DNA of 64,000 bases from Variovorax paradoxus EPS. GTDB lineage: Bacteria > Pseudomonadota > Gammaproteobacteria > Burkholderiales > Burkholderiaceae_C. This document shows positions 1 through 7,529 of this stretch, one piece after another (the stretch's first letter is position 1; every line of letters begins with the position of its first letter). The position numbers and the translations under genes are program-made. Under the pieces are notes generated by a model, which was not told where the DNA came from, did not search any database, and saw only the letters and a list, made by a program, of their open reading frames with translations. The DNA lies in NCBI RefSeq assembly GCF_000184745.1, contig NC_014931.1, positions 2,542,001 to 2,606,000 on the forward strand. The letters run 5' to 3'.

Positions 1-1132
1 GGCCGGCCTGCACCGCGTCGAAGGCGGCTTCGGCGCAGAGCATGCCGGTCTTGATGGCGGCGTGGCTGCCCTTGATGCGGCTCACGTTCAGGTAGCCGGC
101 TTCGCAGCCGACCAGCGCACCGCCCGGGAACACCGTCTTGGGCAGCGACTGCAGGCCGCCGGCGGTGATGGCGCGCGCGCCGTAGCCGATGCGCTTGGCC
201 GGCTTGATGCCCTTGGCCTCGTCGCCTTCGAGGTACCAGCGGATGTTGGGGTGCAGCTTCCAGCGCTGCATTTCCTCGAAGGGGCTGAGGTACGGGTTGC
301 TGTAGTCGAGACCCGTGATGAAGCCCATCGTGACCTTGTTGTCCTCCATGTGATAGAGGAACGCGCCGCCGTAGGTGTCGCTCTTCATCGGCCAGCCGGC
401 CGTGTGCAGCACGAAGCCGGGCTGATGGCGCTTGGGGTCGATTTCCCACACTTCCTTCACGCCCAGGCCGTAGGTCTGCGGGTCCTTGCCTTCGTCGAGC
501 TTGAACCTGCTGATGAGCTGGCGGCCCAGGTGGCCGCGCGCGCCTTCGGCGAACACCGTGTACTTGCCCAGGAGCTCCATGCCGAGCTGGAAGTTCTCGG
601 TCGGCTCGCCATCCTTGCCGACACCCATGTTGCCGGTGGCGACGCCGCGCACCGAGCCGTTTTCGTTGTAGAGCACCTCGGCGGCCGGGAAGCCCGGGAA
701 GATTTCGACGCCGAGGTTCTCGGCCTGCTGCGCCAGCCACTTGGTGAAGGCGCCCAGGCTGATGATGTAGTTGCCGTGGTTCTGGAAGCACGCCGGCAGG
801 AACGCATTGGGGGTGCGCAGGCCCGATTTCTCGCCGAGGAACACCATCGCGTCGTCGGTCACGGGCTGGTTCAGCGGTGCGCCCAGTTGCTTCCAGTCGG
901 GCAGCAGTTCGTTGAGCGCACGCGGGTCCATGATCGCGCCCGAGAGGATGTGCGCGCCGGGCTCGGAGCCCTTCTCGAGCACCACGACCGAGATCTCCTT
1001 TTCGTGCTGGGCAGCCAGCTGCTTCAGGCGGATCGCGGTCGAGAGGCCCGCCGGGCCGCCACCGACCACGACCACGTCGTATTCCATGGCTTCGCGAGGG
1101 CCGAACTGGGCAAGGATTTCGTCGTGGGTCAT
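1..1132 (-). CDS. Electron transfer flavoprotein-ubiquinone oxidoreductase (partial, C-terminus outside window)
   Basis: ETF-QO passes electrons from reduced ETF, loaded by acyl-CoA dehydrogenases and amino-acid oxidation, to membrane ubiquinone. The visible N-terminal part of about 377 residues has the FAD dinucleotide-binding motif VVVGGGPAGL close to the start. It continues with family-typical stretches such as EKGSEPGAHILSGA and FPGGALVGCEAGYLN. The family is about 555 residues, so the C-terminal third with the 4Fe-4S cysteines lies before base 1. I chose the ATG at 1132 (MTHDEILAQFGPREAMEYD), which is a common start for homologues; an in-frame ATG at 1186 would add 18 residues. The isobutyryl-CoA dehydrogenase-like gene at 46805 is a plausible upstream electron donor through ETF. 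Confidence 0.93.
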   Translation of the reverse strand, partial: MTHDEILAQFGPREAMEYDVVVVGGGPAGLSTAIRLKQLAAQHEKEISVVVLEKGSEPGAHILSGAIMDPRALNELLPDWKQLGAPLNQPVTDDAMVFLGEKSGLRTPNAFLPACFQNHGNYIISLGAFTKWLAQQAENLGVEIFPGFPAAEVLYNENGSVRGVATGNMGVGKDGEPTENFQLGMELLGKYTVFAEGARGHLGRQLISRFKLDEGKDPQTYGLGVKEVWEIDPKRHQPGFVLHTAGWPMKSDTYGGAFLYHMEDNKVTMGFITGLDYSNPYLSPFEEMQRWKLHPNIRWYLEGDEAKGIKPAKRIGYGARAITAGGLQSLPKTVFPGGALVGCEAGYLNVSRIKGSHAAIKTGMLCAEAAFDAVQAG

Positions 1133-1238
1133 GTGGGTCTGGTCGATAATGTTTTGAGGCTCGGACGCTACGAGGGCGCGAAACATTTTAGGGGGAGCGC
1201 AACCCGTCACCTCCGCGACTCACCAGGACCTGTTTTCC

Positions 1239-2021
1239 ATGGCTTACAGCATCGATCTCTCGGGCCGCGTGGCCTTCGTCACCGGCGCCTCCAGCGGCCT
1301 CGGTGCCCAGTTCGCAAAAACGCTGGCGCGCGCCGGTGCCGCGGTGGTCCTGGCCAGCCGCCGGGTCGAAAAACTCAAGGAACTGCGCGCCCGCATCGAA
1401 GGCGAGGGCGGCGACGCCCACGTGGTCGAACTCGACGTCACCGACCACGGCAGCATCAAGGCCGCCGTCGCGCGCGCCGAGACCGAGGTCGGCCCGATCG
1501 ACATCCTGGTCAACAACTCCGGCGTGAACGTCCGCCAGCGCCTGCAGGACGTGACGCCCGACGACTACGACTTCATCTTCGACACCAACCTGAAGGGCGC
1601 CTTCTTCGTCGCGCAGGAAGTCGGCAAGCGCATGCTGGCGCGCGCCGACGGCTCGGCGCCCGGCACCTACATCGGCGGCCGCATCATCAACATCGCCTCG
1701 GTGTCCGCGCTCAAGTCGGTGGCCAACATCGGCGCCTACGGCATGAGCAAGGCCGCGGTGGTGCAGATGACCAAGGCCATGGCGCTCGAGTGGGGCCGGT
1801 TCGGCATCAACGTGAACGCGCTGTGCCCGGGCTACATCGCGACCGAACTCAACGAAGCGCTCTGGGCCACCGAGGCCGGCGCCAAGCTGGTCGGCATCCT
1901 GCCGCGCAAGCGCGTGGGCAAGGCCGAAGACCTCGACGGCCTGATCGTGCTGCTGGCCAGTGGGCAGAGCCATTTCGTGAACGGCGCCATCATCGCGGCC
2001 GACGACGGGTTCGCGGTCTGA
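1239..2021 (+). CDS. SDR family NAD(P)-dependent oxidoreductase
   Basis: This is a classical short-chain dehydrogenase/reductase of 260 residues, the usual length for the family. It shows the cofactor motif TGASSGLG (residues about 14-21), the NNSG structural motif near residue 91, a catalytic Ser in INIASVSA and the YGMSK active-site motif near residue 167. The C-terminal PGYIATE segment is also typical. It is divergent from ETF-QO and probably forms a short unit with the exporter and thioesterase downstream, whose starts overlap or abut. The substrate cannot be read from sequence; a role in fatty-acid or hydroxyacyl oxidation next to ETF-QO is only an inference. Confidence 0.9.
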   Translation: MAYSIDLSGRVAFVTGASSGLGAQFAKTLARAGAAVVLASRRVEKLKELRARIEGEGGDAHVVELDVTDHGSIKAAVARAETEVGPIDILVNNSGVNVRQRLQDVTPDDYDFIFDTNLKGAFFVAQEVGKRMLARADGSAPGTYIGGRIINIASVSALKSVANIGAYGMSKAAVVQMTKAMALEWGRFGINVNALCPGYIATELNEALWATEAGAKLVGILPRKRVGKAEDLDGLIVLLASGQSHFVNGAIIAADDGFAV

Positions 2022-2923
2022 CTCCGAGGGCTTGGATCGGGATTGCTGCCGGGCTGGGCGCTGGCGCGCTCTGGGGCCTGGTGTTCGTGGTGCCGCGGAT
2101 GGTGGGGCACTTCGGCATGGTCGATATCACGGCCGCGCGCTTCGCGGTGTTTGGTGCTGTGTCGGCGTTGGCAGTGTTCGCGCGACCGGCGGCCGTACGC
2201 TGGCCCAACGGGCGACAGGCGCTCGCGGCGCTCGGGCTCAGCGTGCTGGGCTTCAGCGGCTACTACTTGCTGCTGGCCTTCGGCATCGTGGCGGCCGGCA
2301 CCGAGGTGCCCAGCCTCGTCATCGGCACGATTCCCGTCTGGATGATGCTGCTCGGCCGGCCCGCGGGACTGCGTATGCGTGCGCTGCTGCCAGGCCTCGT
2401 GCTCACGGGTGCGGGCATCGCGCTGATGATCTGGGGTGCTTGGTCGACGCAGCATCGCGAGGGTGGGGTGCGCTTCGGGTGGGGTATTGCGCTGGCCCTC
2501 GGCGCGATGGTGAGCTGGACGATCTACGGCCTCCTCAACGCGAAATGGCTGCAGCGCCACACCGAACTCAACGCGACCGACTGGGCCAACTGGCTCGGCA
2601 TCTCGACAGGCCTCGGTGCCTTGCTGCTGTGGCTGGTGGCGGGAAGCGACATGGCCACGCTGAAGGCGCAGCCCGACGGCATGCTCTTCGTCTGGATCGC
2701 ATTGGCGGGCGGCTTCGGCTCGTCGTGGCTCGCGACCATCCTCTGGAACATCGCCAGCCAGCGCCTCTCGGCGAGCCTGTGCGGCCAACTGATCGTGAGC
2801 GAGACGCTGTTCGCCTTGCTCTATTCCTTCGTCTGGGACGGCCGCTGGCCGCAGGCCACCGAGTGGGTGGCGGCGCTGCTGTTCGTGCTGGGCATCCTCG
2901 CATCCATCAAGGCGCACCGATGA
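2018..2923 (+). CDS. EamA/DMT-family transporter
   Basis: This is an inner-membrane carrier of the drug/metabolite transporter superfamily with about ten hydrophobic segments in two EamA-like halves, roughly 300 residues. The first helix (WIGIAAGLGAGALWGLVFVV) begins before any in-frame ATG: the first ATG, near 2099, would remove that helix. The best candidate start is the CTG at 2018-2020, which overlaps the SDR stop codon TGA (2019-2021) and would allow translational coupling. The 3' end overlaps the next gene by four bases (ATGA). The substrate is unknown; DMT members export amino acids, purines or drugs. The family call is secure and the start is not. Confidence 0.85.
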   Translation: MTPRAWIGIAAGLGAGALWGLVFVVPRMVGHFGMVDITAARFAVFGAVSALAVFARPAAVRWPNGRQALAALGLSVLGFSGYYLLLAFGIVAAGTEVPSLVIGTIPVWMMLLGRPAGLRMRALLPGLVLTGAGIALMIWGAWSTQHREGGVRFGWGIALALGAMVSWTIYGLLNAKWLQRHTELNATDWANWLGISTGLGALLLWLVAGSDMATLKAQPDGMLFVWIALAGGFGSSWLATILWNIASQRLSASLCGQLIVSETLFALLYSFVWDGRWPQATEWVAALLFVLGILASIKAHR

Positions 2924-3342
2924 GAATCGAAATCCCCGAAAAGAAGAAGCTCGTGTATGAAATGTCCATCCCCATCCGCTGGGGCGACATGGACGCCATG
3001 GGCCACCTGAACAACGGCACCTACTTCCGCTATCTAGAAACCGCGCGCATCGACTGGATGCGCTCCATCGGCTTCGAACCCGAGCCCGGCGGCGAGGGCA
3101 TGGTGATCGTCAACGCCTTCTGCAATTTCTACCGGCAGATCGAATACCCGGGCAACGTGCTGCTGAAGATGTACGTGAGCGACCCGGGCCGCACCACCTT
3201 CGAGAGCTGGGGCACGATGGCGCGCGAAGAAGCGCCCGACGTGATCTGCGCGGCGGGCGGGGCGACGACGATCTGGGTGGATTTTCCGAAGCAGAAGGCG
3301 TTGGCGTTGCCGGAGTGGCTGCGCGCGCTGGTGAGCGAGTAG
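2920..3342 (+). CDS. Acyl-CoA thioesterase, 4HBT hotdog fold
   Basis: A 140-residue single-hotdog protein of the 4-hydroxybenzoyl-CoA thioesterase type. The segment RWGDMDAMGHLNNGTYFRYL near residues 20-39 contains the family's DxDxxGHxNN signature, whose Asp is catalytic in characterised members. Such enzymes hydrolyse acyl-CoA thioesters in the cytoplasm. Its ATG overlaps the stop of the EamA gene (ATGA), so the two are probably translationally coupled. The physiological acyl-CoA substrate is not evident. Confidence 0.88.
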   Translation: MRIEIPEKKKLVYEMSIPIRWGDMDAMGHLNNGTYFRYLETARIDWMRSIGFEPEPGGEGMVIVNAFCNFYRQIEYPGNVLLKMYVSDPGRTTFESWGTMAREEAPDVICAAGGATTIWVDFPKQKALALPEWLRALVSE

Positions 3343-3349
3343 GCGCACC

Positions 3350-4042
3350 ATGAAACGCAAGGTACTGGCGCTTGCCGCGTGCGCGCTGCTCGCTACCGCA
3401 AGCCATGCCCAGACACAGGCCGAAAAGAACGCTTGTCCGGCCGATGCGCCGTTCCTGAACGCCGATGCGGTGAAGAAAGCCGGCGTCGAACTGCCGGTTT
3501 TCAAGCGCTATTGCTACACCGACAAATCAGGCAGCTACGCGTTGTTGCTCGCCGAGAAGCAGGATTTGCCTTTCACCAAGGAGACGCTGTCTTCCACCAT
3601 CCAGGCCACGCTCTTCAAGGTGGGAAGCGATGGCGCATTGACGCGGCAATGGTCGATCCGCGACTTCGCGGGCAAGGACGATGCCGGCATCAACTTCAGG
3701 TCGAAGCTCTCCGAGTTCACCGATATCGATGCGGACGGGCTGATCGATCCCATCCTGGTCTATCGCTTCTTCGCGCCGGGCGACAAGGACAACTTCGCCA
3801 GCGACGACTTCTCGGGTGCCATCAAGATCATTGCATTTCACCAAGGCCGCAAGGTGGTGATCCACGCCATCACAGGCAACCTGGACGGCGATCGGAGCAC
3901 GAGGGCCAACGCCGAGTTCTTCGCCTTGCCGAAGTCCGTGCGTGAGCACCTGGTCAAGAAGATGGCGCGCATGTACGAGGCTGGACAGTTCGGCTTCGAC
4001 AACTCCGACGACTTCATGCCAAAGAAGGCGAAAGCGCGCTAG
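3350..4042 (+). CDS. Secreted hypothetical protein
   Basis: A 230-residue protein with a clear Sec signal peptide (MKRKVLALAACALLATASHA, cleavage near residue 20) and therefore probably periplasmic. I do not recognise a functional family with confidence. The segment DIDADGLIDPI near residue 124 resembles an acidic FG-GAP or calcium-binding-like loop (DxDxDGxxD), seen in several surface or periplasmic proteins. Two cysteines in the first half could form a disulphide. It follows the thioesterase by seven bases on the same strand. It meets the convergent histidine kinase tail to tail, and the two stop codons share the palindrome CTAG at 4039-4042. Confidence 0.75.
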   Translation: MKRKVLALAACALLATASHAQTQAEKNACPADAPFLNADAVKKAGVELPVFKRYCYTDKSGSYALLLAEKQDLPFTKETLSSTIQATLFKVGSDGALTRQWSIRDFAGKDDAGINFRSKLSEFTDIDADGLIDPILVYRFFAPGDKDNFASDDFSGAIKIIAFHQGRKVVIHAITGNLDGDRSTRANAEFFALPKSVREHLVKKMARMYEAGQFGFDNSDDFMPKKAKAR

Positions 4043-5394
4043 GCCGGCCGCAACACAATCCGCGCCTCGAACCCTTGCGCAGCCCCCACCGGCGGCGATG
4101 CCAACTCCAGCTTCGCGTTGTGCTTTTCGACGATCGTGCCCACGATCGACAGCCCCAACCCGTAGCCCGCGCGGTCCGAGCCGTGCCGCACGTGGCGTTG
4201 CTGCAGCGTCTTCAACTGCGTTGCATTCACGCCCGCACCGAAGTCCCTCACCACCAGCGTGCACGGTGCTGCCACTTCGATCACCACGCGCCCGTCACCG
4301 CCGTAGCGCAGTGCGTTCTCGACCAGGTTGCGCAGCGCGATCGCGAGTGCATCGACATCGCCGAACGCCACCGGCGCCGCGCTGTCGGGCACCTTGAGCT
4401 TCAGGCGTTCGTTGTTCAGCGGGTCTTGCCAGAACTCCTGCGCCACGGTGCCCGCGAGCTGGACCAGGTCGACCCGCGCGCGCGTGAGCGACGCACCCGA
4501 CTCCGCGCGCGAGAGCTGCAGCAGCTTCTCGGTGCGATGGCTCAACATCTGCAGCGCTTCGAGCGCGCCCTGCACGTCTTCGCGCTTGAGGTCGTGGTCG
4601 AGCGCGGTCTGCAGACGCAGGCGCGCCGCAGCCAGCGGCGTGCGCAGCTCGTGAGCCGCGTTGGCGGCGAGCGCGCGTTCCACGTCGAGCGACTGCGACA
4701 GCCGCTCCAGCAAGCTGTTGACGTGGTCGCCCACCGAACGCAGCTCCTGCGGCAACCCCGGCAGCGTGATCGGCCGGAGGTCGGTGCCGCTGCGCTTTTC
4801 GATCTCGCCCGCGAGCTGCTGCAGCACGCGCAGCTCGGTGCGCGCCACGTTGCGCAGCACCAGCGCGAGCAGCGGCAGCACCGCGCCGAGCGGAATGATC
4901 AGGCCGAACAGCGTGCGGTTGAGCGCGTGGCGGCGCTCGTCGAGCGGGTCCGCCACCTGGAAGTAGAGGCCGAGCGTCGGATGCCGCACGGTATAGATGC
5001 GCCAGGTCGGGTTGTTGGCGAAGCCGGGGGCGAGCGGCACATCGAAGGTGTCGATGGGCGTCTCGGCCGAACGCAGCAGCACGTGCTCGTGGATGTCGAC
5101 CACCTGGTACATCACCGCGTCTTCGGCGAACAGCTGCTTGGGCGCGACCAGCGGCGTGGCCGGCATTGCTTCGCCCCTGTGCTGCAGCTTGTCGAGTTCC
5201 TGCACGGCCATGTCGAACATGCGGTGCGACACCTCGACCAGTTCGTTGTCGAAGTTGTGGTTGATCTCGCGGTCCACATACCAGACCACGGCCAGCACGC
5301 ACAAGAGCCACACGCCGCCGACCCACAGGATGAGGGTGCGCGTGAGGCGCCCCGCCAGCGAGTCGCGACCGCTCATAGGCAGCGCGGCGCTCAT
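4039..5394 (-). CDS. Sensor histidine kinase, PmrB/QseC-like
   Basis: A 451-residue inner-membrane sensor kinase. It has an N-terminal helix (residues about 24-45), a periplasmic sensor stretch of about 130 residues and a second helix around FGLIIPLGAVLPLLALVL. A HAMP-like linker follows, then the H-box AANAAHELRTPLAAAR with phospho-acceptor His near residue 248. The ATP-binding domain shows the N-box NLVENALRYGG and the G-box GYGLGLSIV. Its ATG overlaps the stop of the upstream response-regulator gene (ATGA), so the two are co-translated. The neighbouring lipid A phosphoethanolamine transferase and PAP2 genes suggest a PmrB-like role in sensing cationic peptides or metals; QseC-like signalling is the alternative. 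An in-frame ATG at 5376 is a possible shorter start. Confidence 0.9.
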   Translation of the reverse strand: MSAALPMSGRDSLAGRLTRTLILWVGGVWLLCVLAVVWYVDREINHNFDNELVEVSHRMFDMAVQELDKLQHRGEAMPATPLVAPKQLFAEDAVMYQVVDIHEHVLLRSAETPIDTFDVPLAPGFANNPTWRIYTVRHPTLGLYFQVADPLDERRHALNRTLFGLIIPLGAVLPLLALVLRNVARTELRVLQQLAGEIEKRSGTDLRPITLPGLPQELRSVGDHVNSLLERLSQSLDVERALAANAAHELRTPLAAARLRLQTALDHDLKREDVQGALEALQMLSHRTEKLLQLSRAESGASLTRARVDLVQLAGTVAQEFWQDPLNNERLKLKVPDSAAPVAFGDVDALAIALRNLVENALRYGGDGRVVIEVAAPCTLVVRDFGAGVNATQLKTLQQRHVRHGSDRAGYGLGLSIVGTIVEKHNAKLELASPPVGAAQGFEARIVLRPA

Positions 5395-6065
5395 TCCTCG
5401 TCGTCCGCCGAGAACGACAGCCGGTAGCCGAGGCCCCGCAGCGTCTGGATATGGCTCTTGCCGAGCTTGCGGCGCAGGCGGCTGATGAAGACTTCGAGCG
5501 TGTTGCTGTCGGCCTCGTCGCCGAAGCCGTAGAGTGCGTCGGCGAGGTTCTCGCGCGTGTGGATGCGCTCGGGGCGCGTGGCCATCACGCGCAGCAGGGC
5601 CCATTCCTTTTGCGTGAGCACGACGGGGGTGCCGTCCTTGCGCACGCGGTCGTGGGCCAGGTCGATCTCCAGCGTGCCGAAGTGCAGAACGGGCGATGTG
5701 TTGGCGCTGCGCCGCCGCTCGACCGCGCGCAGCCGCGCCAGCAGTTCGGCGGGGTCGTAAGGCTTGATGAGGTAGTCGTCGGCGCCCGCGTCGAGCCCGC
5801 GGATGCGGTCGGTGACCTGGTCGCGGGCCGTGAGCACGATGACGATGGGGGGCTCGCGCAGCGCGCGCACCTGCGGCAGCAGCGAGAGGCCGTCGCCGTC
5901 GCCCAGGTGCAGGTCGAGCAGCACCGCGGCGTACTGCACCGAGAGCAGGGCGCCGCGTGCCTCGGCGAGGCTGGGCGCCACGTCGACGACGAAAGCCTTG
6001 GCCAGCAGATAGCTGCACACGGCGTCTGCCAAGGAAGTGTCATCTTCGACGAGCAATATGCGCAC
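5391..6065 (-). CDS. OmpR-family response regulator, PmrA/QseB-like
   Basis: A 224-residue two-domain regulator. The receiver domain begins MRILLVEDD with the acidic pocket, the phospho-acceptor Asp lies in LLDLHLGDGDG (near residue 51), the conserved Thr in VLTARD and Lys in LIKPYD. The C-terminal winged-helix DNA-binding domain (residues about 125-220) contains the recognition segment SNTLEVFISRLRRKLG and ends RGLGYRL, typical of the PmrA/QseB subgroup. It is divergent from the PAP2-eptA genes across a 142-base gap holding direct TTCA-type repeats, a good candidate target. It is translationally coupled to the kinase gene. Confidence 0.92.
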   Translation of the reverse strand: MRILLVEDDTSLADAVCSYLLAKAFVVDVAPSLAEARGALLSVQYAAVLLDLHLGDGDGLSLLPQVRALREPPIVIVLTARDQVTDRIRGLDAGADDYLIKPYDPAELLARLRAVERRRSANTSPVLHFGTLEIDLAHDRVRKDGTPVVLTQKEWALLRVMATRPERIHTRENLADALYGFGDEADSNTLEVFISRLRRKLGKSHIQTLRGLGYRLSFSADDEE

Positions 6066-6131
6066 GCGGTGTGTCTCTGAAAAACACGAAGTCTATCGCC
6101 GCAGGGCGGTCGGGGGGCCGCGTCAGCATTC

Positions 6132-6174
6132 GTTCAGGTCGCTTCAGACTGGGTTCATTTCGCGAACGTAGGCT
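6132..6174 (+). promoter_or_regulatory. Putative PmrA/QseB-type operator and -10 box upstream of the PAP2 genes
   Basis: Three half-sites lie in the same direction: GTTCAG at 6132-6137, CTTCAG at 6142-6147 and GTTCAT at 6153-6158. The last ends exactly 10 bases before TAGGCT (6169-6174), a plausible -10 hexamer. The last two half-sites are 11 bases apart, about one helical turn. The same geometry occurs before the phosphoethanolamine transferase gene. PmrA/QseB-type regulators are known to bind direct repeats spaced about one turn apart and to activate from a position overlapping -35. Binding here is inferred. Confidence 0.6.
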
Positions 6175-6207
6175 CGCGCCAGTTTTTGTCGAGGCCTGGT
6201 TTTTTCA

Positions 6208-6912
6208 ATGACACGTACCGCGAATCTCCGTCTCGGAGCCCTGACCTTGCTCGCACTGGCCTTGCTGATGATCTGGGATGCTTCCCATGGCGACTTGGTC
6301 CTGGCGCGCATGGCCGGTACGCCCATGGGCTTTCCGTGGCGCGAGAACCCCTTCCTGGTCCATGTGATGCACGAGGGCGCCAGAAACCTGAGCTGGCTGC
6401 TGGTGATCGGCCTGTTCGTGGCCATCCGCTGGCCTCTGGGCATCCTGCGGAAGCTTCCCACGCGCGACCGGGTGCAGTTGGCGGTGACCGTGCTGGCCTC
6501 GGTGCTGGCCGTCAGTGCCATCAAGCATTTCAGCGACACCAGCTGCCCCTGGGACCTGAACGAGTTCGGCGGCGTCGCGCACTACGTGTCGCACTGGTCG
6601 TGGGGCGTGGGCGACGGCGGTCCCGGCGGGTGCTTCCCGGCCGGGCACGCGTCGGCCGCGTTCGCCTACGTCGGCGGTTATTTCGTGCTGCGCCGGGCGT
6701 CCGCCCGCGCGGCGTTCATCTGGCTGGGCGTGGCGGTGGTGGCCGGCCTGGTGCTGGGCTTCGCGCAGCAGTTGCGCGGCGCCCACTACATGAGCCACAC
6801 GCTCTGGACCGCCTGGGTCTGCTGGGTGGTCGGATTCGCCATCGACGTGGCGGTGACCCGCCGGAACCAGGCTCCGCTCGAACCAGCGGCCTCCCTTCAT
6901 GCAAGCTCTTGA
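6208..6912 (+). CDS. PAP2-family membrane phosphatase (lipid phosphatase-like)
   Basis: A 234-residue integral membrane protein with about six hydrophobic segments. The PAP2 signature appears as KHFSDTSCPWD (residues about 111-121), GCFPAGHASAAF (about 148-159) and RGAHYMSHTLWTAW (about 190-203). The catalytic His residues are in the second and third motifs. Motif 3 has Gln/Arg and His variants seen in the LpxE/LpxT-like branch instead of the textbook SR. Position between the PmrAB-like pair and eptA suggests lipid A or undecaprenyl-phosphate metabolism, which is inference. The 3' end overlaps the next PAP2 gene by 14 bases. Confidence 0.85.
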   Translation: MTRTANLRLGALTLLALALLMIWDASHGDLVLARMAGTPMGFPWRENPFLVHVMHEGARNLSWLLVIGLFVAIRWPLGILRKLPTRDRVQLAVTVLASVLAVSAIKHFSDTSCPWDLNEFGGVAHYVSHWSWGVGDGGPGGCFPAGHASAAFAYVGGYFVLRRASARAAFIWLGVAVVAGLVLGFAQQLRGAHYMSHTLWTAWVCWVVGFAIDVAVTRRNQAPLEPAASLHASS

Positions 6913-7483
6913 TTTCGCCCTGTTCGGCTGGCTCAACGCGGACGCTTCGGCGCCGCTGTGGCTCATCGAATTCGCCCGTTTCGCCTCCGAAGTGCTGCCG
7001 GCCCTGCTGGCCGTGACGATCATCGCGAGCGCGATGTTCGACAAGCGCTGGCGCTACGCGCTTTTCACCGCGCTGGTGAGCGTGATCGCGACGTGGGTCA
7101 TCGTGAACGTGTTCCGCTCGGCGCTGCCGTTCCCGAGACCCGCGTTCTTCGGCTTGGGCATCCAGTGGGAGCCGCAGGGCATGCGGCCGGGCTTTCCGAG
7201 CCTGCATGCGGCCGGCACCTTCGCCGCCGCCTTCTCGCTGTGGTGCCTGCCGCAGCGCGCACCCATGCTGGCGGCGCTCGCGGTGGCGGCGGTGGTGGCC
7301 TGGAGCCGCCTCTACCTGGGGGTGCACTTTCCCTCGGACATTGCGGCGGCCGTGCTCCTTGCGGCGCTGGTGTCGATCATGGTCGAGCGCGGCGTGAGCC
7401 GCCCGCTGAGCCTGGCCCTTGCCAGAATGCCGGCCCGCCGCCGGCTTGCGCGTGCACGGCGGACAAGTCTGAACGCGGACTGA
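6899..7483 (+). CDS. Second PAP2-family phosphatase (BcrC-like)
   Basis: A 194-residue membrane protein carrying canonical PAP2 motifs: RSALPFPRP around residue 76, FPSLHAAG around residue 100 and SRLYLGVHFPSD around residue 137. These hold the catalytic Lys/Arg, His and His-Asp. Size and motif spelling resemble BcrC-type undecaprenyl-pyrophosphate phosphatases acting at the outer face of the inner membrane. It overlaps the preceding PAP2 gene by 14 bases, so both are probably one transcript. Its last codons form part of the half-site array that precedes eptA. Confidence 0.85.
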   Translation: MQALDFALFGWLNADASAPLWLIEFARFASEVLPALLAVTIIASAMFDKRWRYALFTALVSVIATWVIVNVFRSALPFPRPAFFGLGIQWEPQGMRPGFPSLHAAGTFAAAFSLWCLPQRAPMLAALAVAAVVAWSRLYLGVHFPSDIAAAVLLAALVSIMVERGVSRPLSLALARMPARRRLARARRTSLNAD

Positions 7484-7523
7484 ACGCCCGGTTCAGGCTC
7501 CTTTCAGGCAGCGTCCCTACAGT
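7469..7523 (+). promoter_or_regulatory. Four-half-site operator array and -10 box before eptA
   Basis: Four hexamers start exactly 11 bases apart: CTGAAC (7469), CTGAAC (7480), GTTCAG (7491) and TTTCAG (7502). The first two are in reverse orientation, so the array is an extended palindrome. The last hexamer ends 10 bases before TACAGT (7518-7523), a plausible -10 box, which matches the geometry upstream of 6208. A start of transcription about seven bases after the -10 would fall at the eptA ATG (7530), so the message may be leaderless or nearly so. The array overlaps the end of the second PAP2 gene. Confidence 0.6.
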
Positions 7524-7529
7524 CGCTGC

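Noticed and set aside
62..2017. Long plus-strand frame running from the window start into the EamA gene
   Set aside because: Its first 650 codons are antisense to ETF-QO or an off-frame reading of the SDR gene. Only the part from about 2018 is a real protein.
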